Source: Cytophagales bacterium
GTDB lineage: Bacteria > Bacteroidota > Bacteroidia > Cytophagales > Cyclobacteriaceae
Assembly (NCBI GenBank): GCA_003500135.1
Contig: DNTA01000219.1
Coordinates: forward strand, 1-37,445
Length of the DNA stretch: 37,445 bases
Reading direction: 5' to 3'
Below, one piece after another: positions 16,201 to 24,082 of the stretch. The stretch's first letter is position 1, and the number at the start of each line of letters is the position of its first letter. The position numbers were made by a program, and so were the translations under genes. The notes below the pieces were generated by a model, which did no database searches, was not told the DNA's origin, and saw nothing but the letters and a program-made list of their open reading frames with translations.

Positions 16201-19046
16201 GTGATTTTGAAATTGGATCAGGAGCTGAATTTGATGCCAATAACCTTGACCTTACTGTAAATGGTGATTTCACCAACAACGGCACGTATACCCCTGGTAC
16301 TAATACTACTTTCTTTAGAGGAAATGATCAATTACTAACGGGCAGCACTACATTTTACAACTGGTATCTGGAACCTCAAAACAGGGTATTGTTAGCTTCT
16401 TCCTCTGATATCACGGTGAATGAAACACTCAATGTAATATCAGGTCAACTGGAAGATGGAGGCAATACGATTGAAGTAATGGATAGCGTTAACATAATTG
16501 GGGCGCATATCACTACCACTACAGGAGCAGGCGGTATCTTAATGAATGGTAGTAGCATCCAGTATTTAACAGGGGGTGGCAATATTGGCAGGTTGGATAT
16601 CGATAATGCCAATTCGGTTGTATTGGAAGGCCCATTAATGATTACTGATGGTTTGAATTTATCAACCGGTATATTTAATATTCAGTCTAATGCATTGGAG
16701 ATAGAACAGGATGCAACCTTCACCGGTTCTCCATTCAGCGCTTCGAAAATGATCACCACTACAGGAACAACAGGTGACGGCGGAGTTATAGTTACACTTC
16801 CATCAGGTCCTTCACTTACGGCAATTCCGGTTGGCGTTGGAAATAAATATACCCCGGTTTCATATCAGGTGATCAACAGTAACGCGCCTTACACTATAAC
16901 TACAAAGCCTGTTGATGGGTCACATCCAACAATTATTCCGGCCAATGGCGGTGATCCTACGAATGTATTGCAATTCTATTGGTACCTGAGATGTACTACA
17001 CCTCCTTCGGGATTAAATATGACGGCACGTTTTGTTTATGACCAGGTAGATGTAGCCGGTGATGAAGCCAACTACATTCCTGCCCGTCTGGTAGGTACTT
17101 CATGGGAAAGAATTAATGACCCCACATTAGTGGATGAAAGTACCAATACATTTGAATACGATGGAATTAACTTAATTGATGGCGATTATACCATCGGTAC
17201 GGATCCTGCTATACCGCTCACGATCCCTACCTATACTTCAACAGGTAATGGTGACTGGGAAGATGTGAGTAAATGGATAAGAGATGATGCAATTGCTGTT
17301 CCCGTGGGAGGGCCTACTGGCGCACCGGTAGTGGTAGATCACGATATTACGATCACTACCAATTCAAGATCAGCTTATACCACAACCATCAATAGTGGAG
17401 GAAAGCTATTTATTGGAAATACTTTTGGTCACTTTTTGGGCGATGTGGATGGTACAGGTACATTAAATATTGAGTCAGGTACACTCCCCGCAGGAAACTG
17501 GGACAATTTCTTTACCTGTGGAGGGGGTAGTATTGAGTACGATGGCACAGGAGATTATACAATTTCTTCGATCCCCAGCACATATGAGAATTTGAGCTTT
17601 TTGGGTAGTGGTCAAAGAAACTTACCTGCTAAAAATATAACGGTTTGTGGTGATATGTTGATTGATGGGCCTGATATAACAAGTAATAGTAATGAAATAA
17701 TTATAATAAGGGGAAATGTTGAAAGAATTTCAGGTAGTATAGATAAATTACGCTTATTATTTCAAGGAAGTGGTATTAGAAATGTTATCGGAGATTTCAC
17801 AAATAATAATTCTATTAATTATTTCAGAGCTCAGCAGAATACCAATGTGGTAATTAGTGGAAATGTTGAAGTCAATAATGTATTATTCCTTTTTAACACT
17901 GCTAAGATTACTACAGATGCTACAAATACATTGACCTTATTATCATCAGCAGGAATTGGAGGAGGAAGTAGCACTGCCTTCGTTGATGGGCCACTTATTA
18001 TAGAAGGCGTAGCTGGCCGTAGTTTATTCTTCCCAATTGGCAAAAATGGACGTTATGGTCCGATCAATATTAATAATACATTAGGTTTCTCAGGTACTCA
18101 GGACTGGACGGCAGAATATATGAATAGCAGTCCTACTGATGCCGGCTATGACAACTCCAATATTCTTCCGTCCGCAGAACCGGTAGTGGGAGTTAGTAAT
18201 TCGGAATACTGGATTGTTGACGGACCAACACCGGGTGAGGCCAATATTCAACTGAGATGGGATAACAATTCAGTACCCGTTCTTTCTGATGCCACAGTTT
18301 CTGACCTAAGGGTAATGGAAGGGGATGCTTCGGCATTTTTAGGATGGTTAAATGTCGGTGGAGGCAATTTTACCGGGGATGCCTCCGGAGGTACCGTTAC
18401 CAGTAATAATGGCGGAGGATCTTTTGGACGTGTAACCTTTAGTACCAAAGTATTCACTCTGGGTACAATGACTGCTAACTCACCTCTTCCGGTTGAGCTG
18501 ATAGCCTTTACAGCTAAGGTTGAGGGTTCAGAAGTGTTATTGGAATGGGAAACGGCTTCTGAATTGAATAATGACTACTTCGTTGTTGAGCGCTCTTTTG
18601 ATGGCGAAAACTTTGAAAGTATCGGTGAAGTAACCGGAAACGGAACTACCAAACAAACCTCATATTATGAATATTGGGATTCCAGGCCTTCTGTTGGCAC
18701 AAATTACTACCGGTTGAAACAAGTAGATTTTGATGGTTCTTTTGAATATTCAAGTATTATTGAAGTCAAAATTGAATCGAACGTTGAAACGCAGTTTGAT
18801 TTGACTATTTATCCAAATCCAACCTCTACGTCTAATGTCAAATTGAAATTATTCTCCGATGAACCTGGTTTGCCTGTTTATTTAACCATTACCAATCTTT
18901 CAGGAATGGTGATAAAACAATCGAAATTAGAAGGTATGATCATAGAAGATCAATATGCGCTGAATGTAGATCTTAAAAGTGGAATTTATCTATTAAGAGT
19001 ACAACAGGGCAACTATGAGATAACAAAACGATTGGTGATATACTAA
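10209..19046 (+). CDS. Giant T9SS-secreted surface protein with LamG-like head and three beta-helix units
   Basis: A 2945-aa secreted protein. The signal peptide is residues 1-25 (MKNFFTRCFAVFFLTAISLSNLFSQ). I use ATG 10209; a GTG eight codons upstream (10185) overlaps the predicted transcription start. A LamG/concanavalin-like jellyroll covers about 35-275 (NIMWLDASA, then DIAEVIFYQGAL and ENYLGEKYGITL). Three W-rich entries follow at about 457 (WDNPNTW), 1418 (TNWTNGSAWSL) and 2348 (GDWEDVSKW), each leading into parallel beta-helix-like NGDFTI/GGxL repeats. Each unit ends in a related sandwich segment: FPLGTG..YTP about 1241, IPVGVGNKYTP about 2205, FPIGKNGRYGP about 2608. LPVELIAFTAK at about 2760 begins an FnIII-like domain. 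A type A T9SS sorting domain occupies about 2865-2945 (IYPNPTST, then LKSGIYLLRV). It is probably exported by T9SS and attached to the outer surface. No catalytic motif is seen; adhesion or glycan binding is inference. Confidence 0.93.
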   Translation: MKNFFTRCFAVFFLTAISLSNLFSQTGPAGIGNADGTGGQPRNIMWLDASAISASDGDLIGAWLDQSGNGAHGSSSGANQPEYVASSPVINNQPLIRFFGEDAGDTDFIDLSANLSGAQDGIVGNDYNCILVAGRREMGLNYILSGDYFQDGNLYIGWRSSSTSFRYGHWSFNDIETNATISAGQLGIFTAEFNSSNAPNRRRIFENGILLGSSNSNTALSQWNNPKLAVLGNSIYADVDIAEVIFYQGALNDAQRIIIENYLGEKYGITLAGNDYYTNASGYSFFLSGIGNDSGDLSETGNSSGLYIENRNSSLNAGEFLLYAHNGTINSVVSSDISGSVEGRWARDWYFDKTSSNGIDAKIAFDFGDAISGSTPTNVSNYVLLYRSGTSGNYSIVSGLTNGLEAGDRVYFEIDDADLADGYYTLGTTNATNSPLLGSVPQTWYSYAPLTGSNSWDNPNTWTLDPSGTLLTGPAELPGPDDRVVILNGKNVNLNTTGKTVVSLEVRSGGVLDIDVSGANDFGLISGAGRIRLQDDNFPSGDASDFATKGTVEFYGASYDINSNYEFNNVIVNLDNPANTLTLQNDFTMNGDFTIENGIFRVNDTGTTEFDISVDGDFTIESTGQFLVGTGDAFHLLDLKGDFTNFGTAYFTNLTSSSYTSTPSNGVVEVQYSNNFDDQTTFLDGETRFYRIIIDKGVDDTYMAEFEATAESNFVLWGRNNFSGAGNGVSDVPHALGLNVGTVKLGNNINIPELKRGGGNYDINSGARIWVDNGKLSMSGNTALVVYGAFQVSGVDAEVNITSGSGLTLREYGSILIQEGTTTVAQIRTSIFGPQHVGSYTQTGGTVNVTGIGASTNYYTFSMTYPGNVFQMSGGTLHIFRADGANNDEGGIWINSDDENISVTGGTVIMDMDNGTDFKVMSKAPFYNVIMRNSNSTSEQEVRLSGGNVASQNVAAQPLVVLNDLTIEDYVLFDHEGENVTIGGDFTIATNSDYEYNNGKQNTTTFNGSGNSVLSFFNRTGGGRDEQRFWNFVINKSAEDTVTLQSGKSNVNGNNNNLLRVEGDHFKVLRGTLDQGVHSIRMYADTLVNYQTCTVFDPTASSDGDPNGENDILKLRDDGGPATIMVTTDTSRFGGIKLNSADEIITLISDLRIDYLEYRHGRMDLNVHNLTIDRLNVILNGSETRTDEDGGGNFSVEDMFITAGNASDGGLSLYVPANTENPGFIDMSGAANTTTNPTVFFFPLGTGTTGVDGTSQYTPANIRFLSGTDDGYVTVIPVTQKLATAGPYPLGNDIINRYWIVDYSGFTTVPKVERMWFRAVESDDPNGAPDGFPVAFVPGYVLENAPYSRTAEINGGDNSTSYIDFTDAENIRIFFWGNEGSGNPVGGFDLINAAYTAGDPSKFIGQPQIFYSINSSPTNWTNGSAWSLNRDGASAGDYPREGDIAILTRDNGGGGDPTGYGAGVFNINNGTGPIEIAKLIFDDFDPVNNNWISGCPRVIFDAGGNYRAYDSFFSSVEVTDRHIGGSTPNQSHGAVMEYRLNSSYTGIFPGGDFGDFNRYENALVIYGWDGGTGTAVLSSDATEYPMLWFQGGNLNNTIVQFPDVDVTVNGRANLNGDMRIRVNNNSASILTFRNDVQVGSGCCEEGIFEFDGNSTENQTVVIDGNLNFNSTNGGAIQLFNNSGSNSHKFIVKGNIDVPNTGVINFGNGSNSVVDLELQGASSNSFSNTGSVTLHRIIMNKGNNRSNVFSFNDNFSLTGSTNTATKAIEIQNGTLRFNDAAINVDLTTGGPSFAIPSSGSLQITQGTANVSGDDSGILLDGSIIVDGGILNMDDPVGNGNNFIEYSASNNAELQILDGSLIVGSQIRRNTASEAGALQFTLGDGGTGTPSVVVGKNAAPESSRGVFEIENNAGSSFTYLNGSLIVMNQKATAGIASLYLHPSTFNIATDATIQIGGADTQTGQTITMDVGIPLQNLLIDNTSGNNPVAQLQVESLVLEGDFEIGSGAEFDANNLDLTVNGDFTNNGTYTPGTNTTFFRGNDQLLTGSTTFYNWYLEPQNRVLLASSSDITVNETLNVISGQLEDGGNTIEVMDSVNIIGAHITTTTGAGGILMNGSSIQYLTGGGNIGRLDIDNANSVVLEGPLMITDGLNLSTGIFNIQSNALEIEQDATFTGSPFSASKMITTTGTTGDGGVIVTLPSGPSLTAIPVGVGNKYTPVSYQVINSNAPYTITTKPVDGSHPTIIPANGGDPTNVLQFYWYLRCTTPPSGLNMTARFVYDQVDVAGDEANYIPARLVGTSWERINDPTLVDESTNTFEYDGINLIDGDYTIGTDPAIPLTIPTYTSTGNGDWEDVSKWIRDDAIAVPVGGPTGAPVVVDHDITITTNSRSAYTTTINSGGKLFIGNTFGHFLGDVDGTGTLNIESGTLPAGNWDNFFTCGGGSIEYDGTGDYTISSIPSTYENLSFLGSGQRNLPAKNITVCGDMLIDGPDITSNSNEIIIIRGNVERISGSIDKLRLLFQGSGIRNVIGDFTNNNSINYFRAQQNTNVVISGNVEVNNVLFLFNTAKITTDATNTLTLLSSAGIGGGSSTAFVDGPLIIEGVAGRSLFFPIGKNGRYGPININNTLGFSGTQDWTAEYMNSSPTDAGYDNSNILPSAEPVVGVSNSEYWIVDGPTPGEANIQLRWDNNSVPVLSDATVSDLRVMEGDASAFLGWLNVGGGNFTGDASGGTVTSNNGGGSFGRVTFSTKVFTLGTMTANSPLPVELIAFTAKVEGSEVLLEWETASELNNDYFVVERSFDGENFESIGEVTGNGTTKQTSYYEYWDSRPSVGTNYYRLKQVDFDGSFEYSSIIEVKIESNVETQFDLTIYPNPTSTSNVKLKLFSDEPGLPVYLTITNLSGMVIKQSKLEGMIIEDQYALNVDLKSGIYLLRVQQGNYEITKRLVIY

Positions 19047-19068
19047 TCATTTGCACTTTCCTAACAAA

Positions 19069-19097
19069 AAAGAGACCCTGATGTGGTCTCTTTTTTT
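19069..19097 (+). terminator. Rho-independent terminator after the giant gene
   Basis: AAAGAGACC (19069-19077) pairs with GGTCTCTTT (19085-19093) around a 7-nt loop, followed by a T-run to 19097. The stem is perfect. It separates the surface-protein gene from the glycan cluster. Confidence 0.88.
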
Positions 19098-19139
19098 ATT
19101 TTTGTGTAAAGCTATTATTATGGAGGGGTAGTATTTAGG

Positions 19140-19185
19140 ATGAAAGAAATAGTCATATCTGGATGAAGGAAATAATCATATATGG
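19140..19185 (+). repeat. Tandem 23-nt duplication of the pglD start region, creating an 8-codon upstream ORF
   Basis: Bases 19140-19162 and 19163-19185 match at 20 of 23 positions; both begin ATGAA(A/G)GAAATA. The first copy encodes MKEIVISG and then TGA (19164-19166), which overlaps the ATG of the real gene (19163-19165). Because 23 is not a multiple of three, the copy is out of frame and becomes a short upstream ORF ending exactly at the true start. Confidence 0.85.
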
Positions 19186-19753
19186 TACCAGGGGCCATGC
19201 CAAAGTTGTTACGGATGCGGTAAAGGATTTTAAAGTGGTAGGGTACTTTGACGATGCAAGTTTCGAGCGAGGATTTTTAGGCATAAAGGTTTTTGAATAC
19301 AATGCTAAATTGTTTAAAAGCACAGATCTTGTCATCGCTATTGGAGATAATTTAACAAGAAAAAGGATTTCAGAAAATGTAAAGCACTCAATCACATCTA
19401 TCGCTGCTTCTTCGGCCGAAATTTCAAAAAGCGTGCAATATGGCGAGGGTTGTATGATCCTTCAGGGTAGCGTTATTCAGAGTGGCGCTGTTTTAGGCAG
19501 GCATGTGATCATCAATACCGCAGCAAGTGTTGACCACGATTGCCGGATTGACAGTTTTGTTCATATTGCACCGAACTCCACCTTATGCGGAAAGGTGAGT
19601 GTAGGTGAAGGAACATTAGTTGGTGCAGGAAGCACAGTTTTACCGGGCATAAAAATTGGCAAATGGGCCAATATCGGTGCAGGTAGCGTGGTTACCAAAG
19701 ACGTCGAGGATAATACAACAGTTGTGGGTAATCCCGCGAGAAGAATTAAGTAG
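19163..19753 (+). CDS. pglD: PglD/NeuD-like sugar O/N-acetyltransferase
   Basis: A 196-aa acetyltransferase of the NeuD/PglD family. In bacillosamine synthesis PglD transfers acetyl from acetyl-CoA to the 4-amino group of a UDP-sugar. An N-terminal Rossmann-like UDP-sugar domain starts KEIIIYGTRGHAKVV (about 2-75) and a left-handed beta helix of hexapeptide repeats covers about 90-190 (GEGTLVGAGSTVLPGIKIGKWANIGAGSVV). His125 in VDHDCRI sits where the catalytic base of characterised PglD lies. The start ATG is at 19163, overlapping the stop of an 8-codon upstream ORF. The aminotransferase gene starts 1 nt after its stop. Family is clear; the exact sugar is inferred from the neighbours. Confidence 0.88.
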   Translation: MKEIIIYGTRGHAKVVTDAVKDFKVVGYFDDASFERGFLGIKVFEYNAKLFKSTDLVIAIGDNLTRKRISENVKHSITSIAASSAEISKSVQYGEGCMILQGSVIQSGAVLGRHVIINTAASVDHDCRIDSFVHIAPNSTLCGKVSVGEGTLVGAGSTVLPGIKIGKWANIGAGSVVTKDVEDNTTVVGNPARRIK

Positions 19754-19754
19754 C

Positions 19755-20870
19755 GTGCAGAAGCTTAAGAAAATATTGATTAGTCCTCCGGAAATATCAT
19801 ATTCCGATATCCAGTATATCCTTAATTATATTCAACCAGAAAACTTTTTCGACTTTCGTCATAACCATCAGTTTGAAAGCAAAATTGCTGGAATCGTAGG
19901 GATGCCTTATGTGCTTAGTGCACAATCCGGAACTGCTGCTTTGCACCTGGCATTGAAGGTTCTAGGGGTAAAAACCGGAGATACCGTACTATGCCAGAGC
20001 ATGACGTTTGTCGCCAGCGCCAACCCAATTTTATATGAAAGGGCCAATCCGGTTTTTATTGATTCAGAACCAGAAACACTAAATATGGATCCCGAATTAT
20101 TGGAAAAAGCAATTCAGGAACTTTTCAAAAAAGGAATCAAACCAGCTGCAATTATTTATGTGCATACTTTCGGTACGCCGGGTAATGCAGACGAAGTAAT
20201 GAGAATAGGGCGTCAATACGGTATCCCCATCATTGAGGATGCGGCAGAGGCATTGGGATCTTATTATGATAATACACCTGCTGGTAATTTTGGGGATATT
20301 AGTGTTTTCTCGTTCAATATCAATAAAATAATTTCTACAGGTGGCGGAGGCGCTCTTTGCAGCAAAAATAAGAAATATGTTGAAAAAGCAAGGTTTCTTG
20401 CAAATCAGGCTAAAGAACAGAGGCAGCACTACGAACATTGCGAATTGGGCTATAACTATCAATTAAATCCTTTTGCGGCAATACTGGGTAAGGCACAACT
20501 GCCCAAACTCAAGCATAGGGCCGAAAAAAAACGTGAGTTACATCGGTTTTATTTTGACCTTTTCAAGAACCTTAAAAACATAAAATTAATAGGTGAATCT
20601 CATAAAAGCAGGTCTAATTTTTGGGTAAATGCGGTAATTTTTGAAAATTATGATACTTACAACAGCATGGTTTCACTGTTTGAAGCCTTTGGGGTTGAAG
20701 TAAAACCGCTATGGAAACCTATGCATATGCAACCACTATATAAATCTTACATGCATTATTTGAATGGAGTTTCAGAAAATGCCTATCGACTCGGACTATT
20801 TCTTCCTTCCGGATCCTCTATGACCAAGGCACAAAGAGATCAGATAGAATATATTATTAAAAAATTGTAA
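19755..20870 (+). CDS. pglE: PglE-like PLP aminotransferase (DegT/DnrJ/EryC1/StrS family)
   Basis: A 371-aa sugar aminotransferase that would aminate the 4-keto sugar made by the PglF-like enzyme, using PLP and glutamate. The family signatures are SAQSGTAALHLAL (phosphate cradle), IIEDAAEALGS (the Asp that holds the pyridine ring) and FNINKIISTGGGGAL with Lys191 as the Schiff-base lysine. I choose GTG 19755, one base after the pglD stop, giving MQKLKKILISPPEISYSD. The frame is open back to 19656, but that part lies inside pglD and reads as nonsense; TTG 19776 is the alternative. Tight spacing points to co-translation with pglD. Confidence 0.88.
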   Translation: MQKLKKILISPPEISYSDIQYILNYIQPENFFDFRHNHQFESKIAGIVGMPYVLSAQSGTAALHLALKVLGVKTGDTVLCQSMTFVASANPILYERANPVFIDSEPETLNMDPELLEKAIQELFKKGIKPAAIIYVHTFGTPGNADEVMRIGRQYGIPIIEDAAEALGSYYDNTPAGNFGDISVFSFNINKIISTGGGGALCSKNKKYVEKARFLANQAKEQRQHYEHCELGYNYQLNPFAAILGKAQLPKLKHRAEKKRELHRFYFDLFKNLKNIKLIGESHKSRSNFWVNAVIFENYDTYNSMVSLFEAFGVEVKPLWKPMHMQPLYKSYMHYLNGVSENAYRLGLFLPSGSSMTKAQRDQIEYIIKKL

Positions 20871-20983
20871 ATTTTTTAGAATTATCTTGCTTGGATTGGC
20901 CGATTTAGAGAAATTAATATTAGATTTAAATTTTCAAAAAGGCCTTAAGGGATGACATCATTTCACCCGAAATAAAGTCCAAA

Positions 20984-22897
20984 ATGACCAAAAGACTATT
21001 TAGTATAAGAATTTTACCGAGGTGGATCATTATTTTATTAGATCTAATCTTGCTTTATTTTTCTGCTTTACTGTCCTATTTACTCAGATTTAACTTCCGG
21101 TTTGAACAACTGGATAAATTTCAGGCGAATCAATCTGTTTTGATCATAACGGCCATTGGGCTTGTGTGCATTCTGATTACCAGAAGTTATGCCGGAATAG
21201 TACGATATACAGGACTACAGGACGCAGGTCGGATTTTGCTTACCACCGTTCTAACAGCGGCTATTGTTGCAGTTGGCAATTATGTGTTTCTCGAAACGAA
21301 TGGAGAAGTATTGATCCCTTCTTCCATTTTCATTATAAATTTCTTTGTCTCCAGTATTTTCCTGTTGTCCTACCGTCTCGGTGTAAAAGAGCTATTCAAT
21401 ATATTTTTCTTTACAGATACTAAAAAACAACAAGTTGCGATTTGGGGTACTAACCATTCTGCACAACTCACCAGAAATGTATTGGAAAATGATCCGGACT
21501 CTACATTTAAAGTAGTCGGTTTTATTGAAGACGGATTGAAAGGGATAGCGAAATCATTGAATGGTGTTCGCATTTACAATGGTTCTAAAGACCTTCAAAA
21601 GCTCTTTGATCACATCGGTATTAATGAACTGGTCATTGCTGACGGGAATATTTCTATCGAGCGAAAAAACGAAATCGTGGACCAATGTCTCATGTCTGAC
21701 GTTAAGGTTAGGTCTGTTCCGCCTGTTTCCCAATGGGTCAAAGGGGAGCTGAGTCTTAATCAAATCAGGGAAGTAAACATTGAGGAGTTGCTCGGTCGTG
21801 ATACAATAAAGCTTGATAATCAGAATGTTAAAAAAGCCTTATTGGGTAAAAAGATCATGATCACGGGCGCTGCGGGTTCCATCGGCTCCGAGTTGGCCAG
21901 GCAGGTATTGTATTATCATCCTAAAGAGTTGATTTTAATTGATCAGGCAGAAACAGCGCTTTTCGATCTGGAATCAGAATTGAAGTTAAAAAAGGGCACT
22001 TTAAAAGTTGAGTATCTTGTTACAGATATTTCGAATATTGACCGGATGTGTGCGATTTTTGAAACTTTCCGGCCTCAGGTGGTGTACCATGCGGCAGCAT
22101 ACAAGCACGTGCCTATGATGGAGCGAAATCCTTTTGAAGCCATTTTATGTAATGTTTTAGGCACAAAAATTTGTGCAGATCTATCAGTTAAACACGAAGT
22201 AGAGCGCTTTGTGATGGTGTCGACAGATAAAGCCGTTAACCCAACAAGCGTAATGGGATGCTCAAAGCGCATTGCTGAAATTTACGTACAATCGCTGGGT
22301 AAATATCTTCAGGCTAAAAACCCTGAGAGCACAATGTTTATCACAACCCGATTTGGAAATGTATTGGGATCAAATGGTTCTGTAATACCCACATTCAGGA
22401 AGCAAATACGAACAGGGGGGCCTGTAACCGTAACACACCCGAAGATCACCCGGTTTTTTATGACCATTCCTGAAGCATGTCAACTCGTTCTCGAAGCTGG
22501 TGTTATGGGTAAAGGAGGTGAGATTTTTGTTTTTGATATGGGCAAATCTGTGAAAATCCTGGATCTGGCGAAGAAAATGATTCGCCTTTCAGGCTTACAG
22601 TTGGGGAAAGATATAGAAATTATTTTTACAGGTTTGAGAAATGGTGAAAAACTATACGAGGAAGTGCTCAGTTCACATGAGGACACATTGCCTACCTACC
22701 ATCATAAAATTTTGATTGCCAAAACCAGGGTAGTTGAATTGAGTGATATCAGAGATAATCTTGAAAAACTTATTAACTCTGCCTTTGATCGTGATGAACT
22801 CAAATTAGTGGGGATTATGAAGTTCATCGTTCCCGAATTTATTAGTAATAGTTCTAAATTTGAAGCTTTAGACATCAAGAGAAAAAACATCTCATAA
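20984..22897 (+). CDS. pglF: PglF/WbpM/CapD-like membrane nucleotide-sugar 4,6-dehydratase
   Basis: A 637-aa inner-membrane enzyme, the normal size for the large PglF/WbpM class that converts UDP-GlcNAc to the 4-keto-6-deoxy sugar. Four membrane segments lie within about residues 13-135. A CoA-binding/Rossmann-like region follows (QQVAIWGTNHSAQLTRNVL), then the extended SDR catalytic domain with GAAGSIG at 295-301. The active site reads STDKAVNP (413-420) and MGCSK, with Met424 and Lys428. Met in place of the usual Tyr is characteristic of the large 4,6-dehydratases. The 113-nt gap after pglE holds a weak TAGATTTA minus-7-like box, so an internal promoter is possible. It supplies the substrate for PglE and PglD. 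Confidence 0.93.
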   Translation: MTKRLFSIRILPRWIIILLDLILLYFSALLSYLLRFNFRFEQLDKFQANQSVLIITAIGLVCILITRSYAGIVRYTGLQDAGRILLTTVLTAAIVAVGNYVFLETNGEVLIPSSIFIINFFVSSIFLLSYRLGVKELFNIFFFTDTKKQQVAIWGTNHSAQLTRNVLENDPDSTFKVVGFIEDGLKGIAKSLNGVRIYNGSKDLQKLFDHIGINELVIADGNISIERKNEIVDQCLMSDVKVRSVPPVSQWVKGELSLNQIREVNIEELLGRDTIKLDNQNVKKALLGKKIMITGAAGSIGSELARQVLYYHPKELILIDQAETALFDLESELKLKKGTLKVEYLVTDISNIDRMCAIFETFRPQVVYHAAAYKHVPMMERNPFEAILCNVLGTKICADLSVKHEVERFVMVSTDKAVNPTSVMGCSKRIAEIYVQSLGKYLQAKNPESTMFITTRFGNVLGSNGSVIPTFRKQIRTGGPVTVTHPKITRFFMTIPEACQLVLEAGVMGKGGEIFVFDMGKSVKILDLAKKMIRLSGLQLGKDIEIIFTGLRNGEKLYEEVLSSHEDTLPTYHHKILIAKTRVVELSDIRDNLEKLINSAFDRDELKLVGIMKFIVPEFISNSSKFEALDIKRKNIS

Positions 22898-22926
22898 CTT
22901 TGTAGGGTAGCCTAACCCAAAATGGA

Positions 22927-24006
22927 ATGTGGACAATTTTTACCAATGAACTAGGGGGACAAGTTCTGTTGGCGTTTTTTTCGTCTTTATTGGTGGCACT
23001 ATCAATAACACCACTCATTATTCGTGCTTCGCATATCCACGATTTAACTGCAAAACCGAATTACCGGAGTTCCCATCAAGCGCAAATTGCAAATTCGGGA
23101 GGTATTGCCCTGTTTATATCAACAACAATTGCCGTTCTGTTCTTTTCACGACTATTAGAAGCTTCAAATGCCCTCTTTATCATTATTGCGGCGCTTGTTT
23201 TGTTTTTTACGGGTGTCATAGATGATTATAAACCCATGCCGGTAATCATCAAATTCATTGGCCAGTTCCTTCCGGCCATTCTCATGTTGTTGTCCATGAA
23301 TAAGGAATTCTTTCTTGTGCCATTTTTTATTTATTCGTCCGAATGGCCATCATGGGTTGGTTATTTTTTTTGGGTCTTATCAATTGTGGCCATAATTAAT
23401 ACCTACAACTTTATAGATGGTATTGATGCATTGATATTTCAATTCGGAACCTATGCCAATTTGGTTTTCGGTATTTATTTCTTATTGGCCGGAGAGGTGA
23501 ACCTGGCAGTTATCGCATTTGCTTTGGCTGGTGGAATATTGGGTATTTATCGATACAATGTACGGCAACATAAAAAAATATTTTTGGGGGACTCCGGTTC
23601 ATTGCTTATTGGAGGTTTGATAGGGCTGTTTTCAATCAAATTTCTGGATTTGTCAGCAAATGAAATATATATACAAAGGTCAGCATTATTGCTTGGAATT
23701 CTCTTTGTTCCCGTCGCCGATTTTTTCAGGGTGATTATTGAAAGACTAACCGTAGGAAAGTCACCTTTTTCAGCTGACCGGCGACATATACATCACATCG
23801 TATTGGATCATTTTAAATACTCACATCAAAAAACCTCGATGATAATTCTGGTTTTCCAAATGTTGATAACTGGTGTATTTTATTTATTCAATATGCTGAT
23901 CGGACAACATATCGTATTATTTAGCTTAATTATGCTCTTATCCTATCTTATTGGTTTTCGATTTCTCGAAAAGCACTGGAATATTTCGGTGGCTACCAAA
24001 ATTTAA
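22927..24006 (+). CDS. WecA/MraY-family polyprenyl-phosphate sugar-1-phosphate transferase
   Basis: A 359-aa polytopic membrane protein with about ten TM helices. It would transfer a sugar-1-phosphate (typically GlcNAc-1-P) from a UDP-sugar to undecaprenyl phosphate, starting a lipid-linked glycan. Family motifs are GVIDDYKPM (the Asp-Asp Mg/UDP motif), NTYNFIDGIDAL, FLGDSGSLLIGG and the cytosolic DRRHIHH loop. It starts 29 nt after the pglF-like gene, so it probably belongs to the same transcript. Bacillosamine pathways in Campylobacter use the unrelated small PglC instead, so the acceptor chemistry here may differ. WecA itself or a paralogue for a diacetamido sugar are both possible. Confidence 0.9.
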   Translation: MWTIFTNELGGQVLLAFFSSLLVALSITPLIIRASHIHDLTAKPNYRSSHQAQIANSGGIALFISTTIAVLFFSRLLEASNALFIIIAALVLFFTGVIDDYKPMPVIIKFIGQFLPAILMLLSMNKEFFLVPFFIYSSEWPSWVGYFFWVLSIVAIINTYNFIDGIDALIFQFGTYANLVFGIYFLLAGEVNLAVIAFALAGGILGIYRYNVRQHKKIFLGDSGSLLIGGLIGLFSIKFLDLSANEIYIQRSALLLGILFVPVADFFRVIIERLTVGKSPFSADRRHIHHIVLDHFKYSHQKTSMIILVFQMLITGVFYLFNMLIGQHIVLFSLIMLLSYLIGFRFLEKHWNISVATKI

Positions 24007-24031
24007 AGCCTCTTTGCTTCTTTTACTCCTG

Positions 24032-24062
24032 TTGACACATCGTCTTCAATTTTTTATATTTA
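24032..24062 (+). promoter_or_regulatory. Probable promoter of the bTHX gene
   Basis: TTG (24032-24034), 20 nt, TATATTTA (24055-24062), a 7 of 8 match to TAnnTTTG. The start would be near 24067, about 16 nt before the ATG. Confidence 0.55.
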
Positions 24063-24082
24063 GCTAAACAACAAAAACTGAT

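Noticed and set aside
19048..19061. TTGCACTTT just after the giant gene, resembling the left arm of the 10127-10200 repeat
   Set aside because: Only a 9-bp exact match with the next bases differing; chance or terminator-adjacent AT bias is sufficient explanation.
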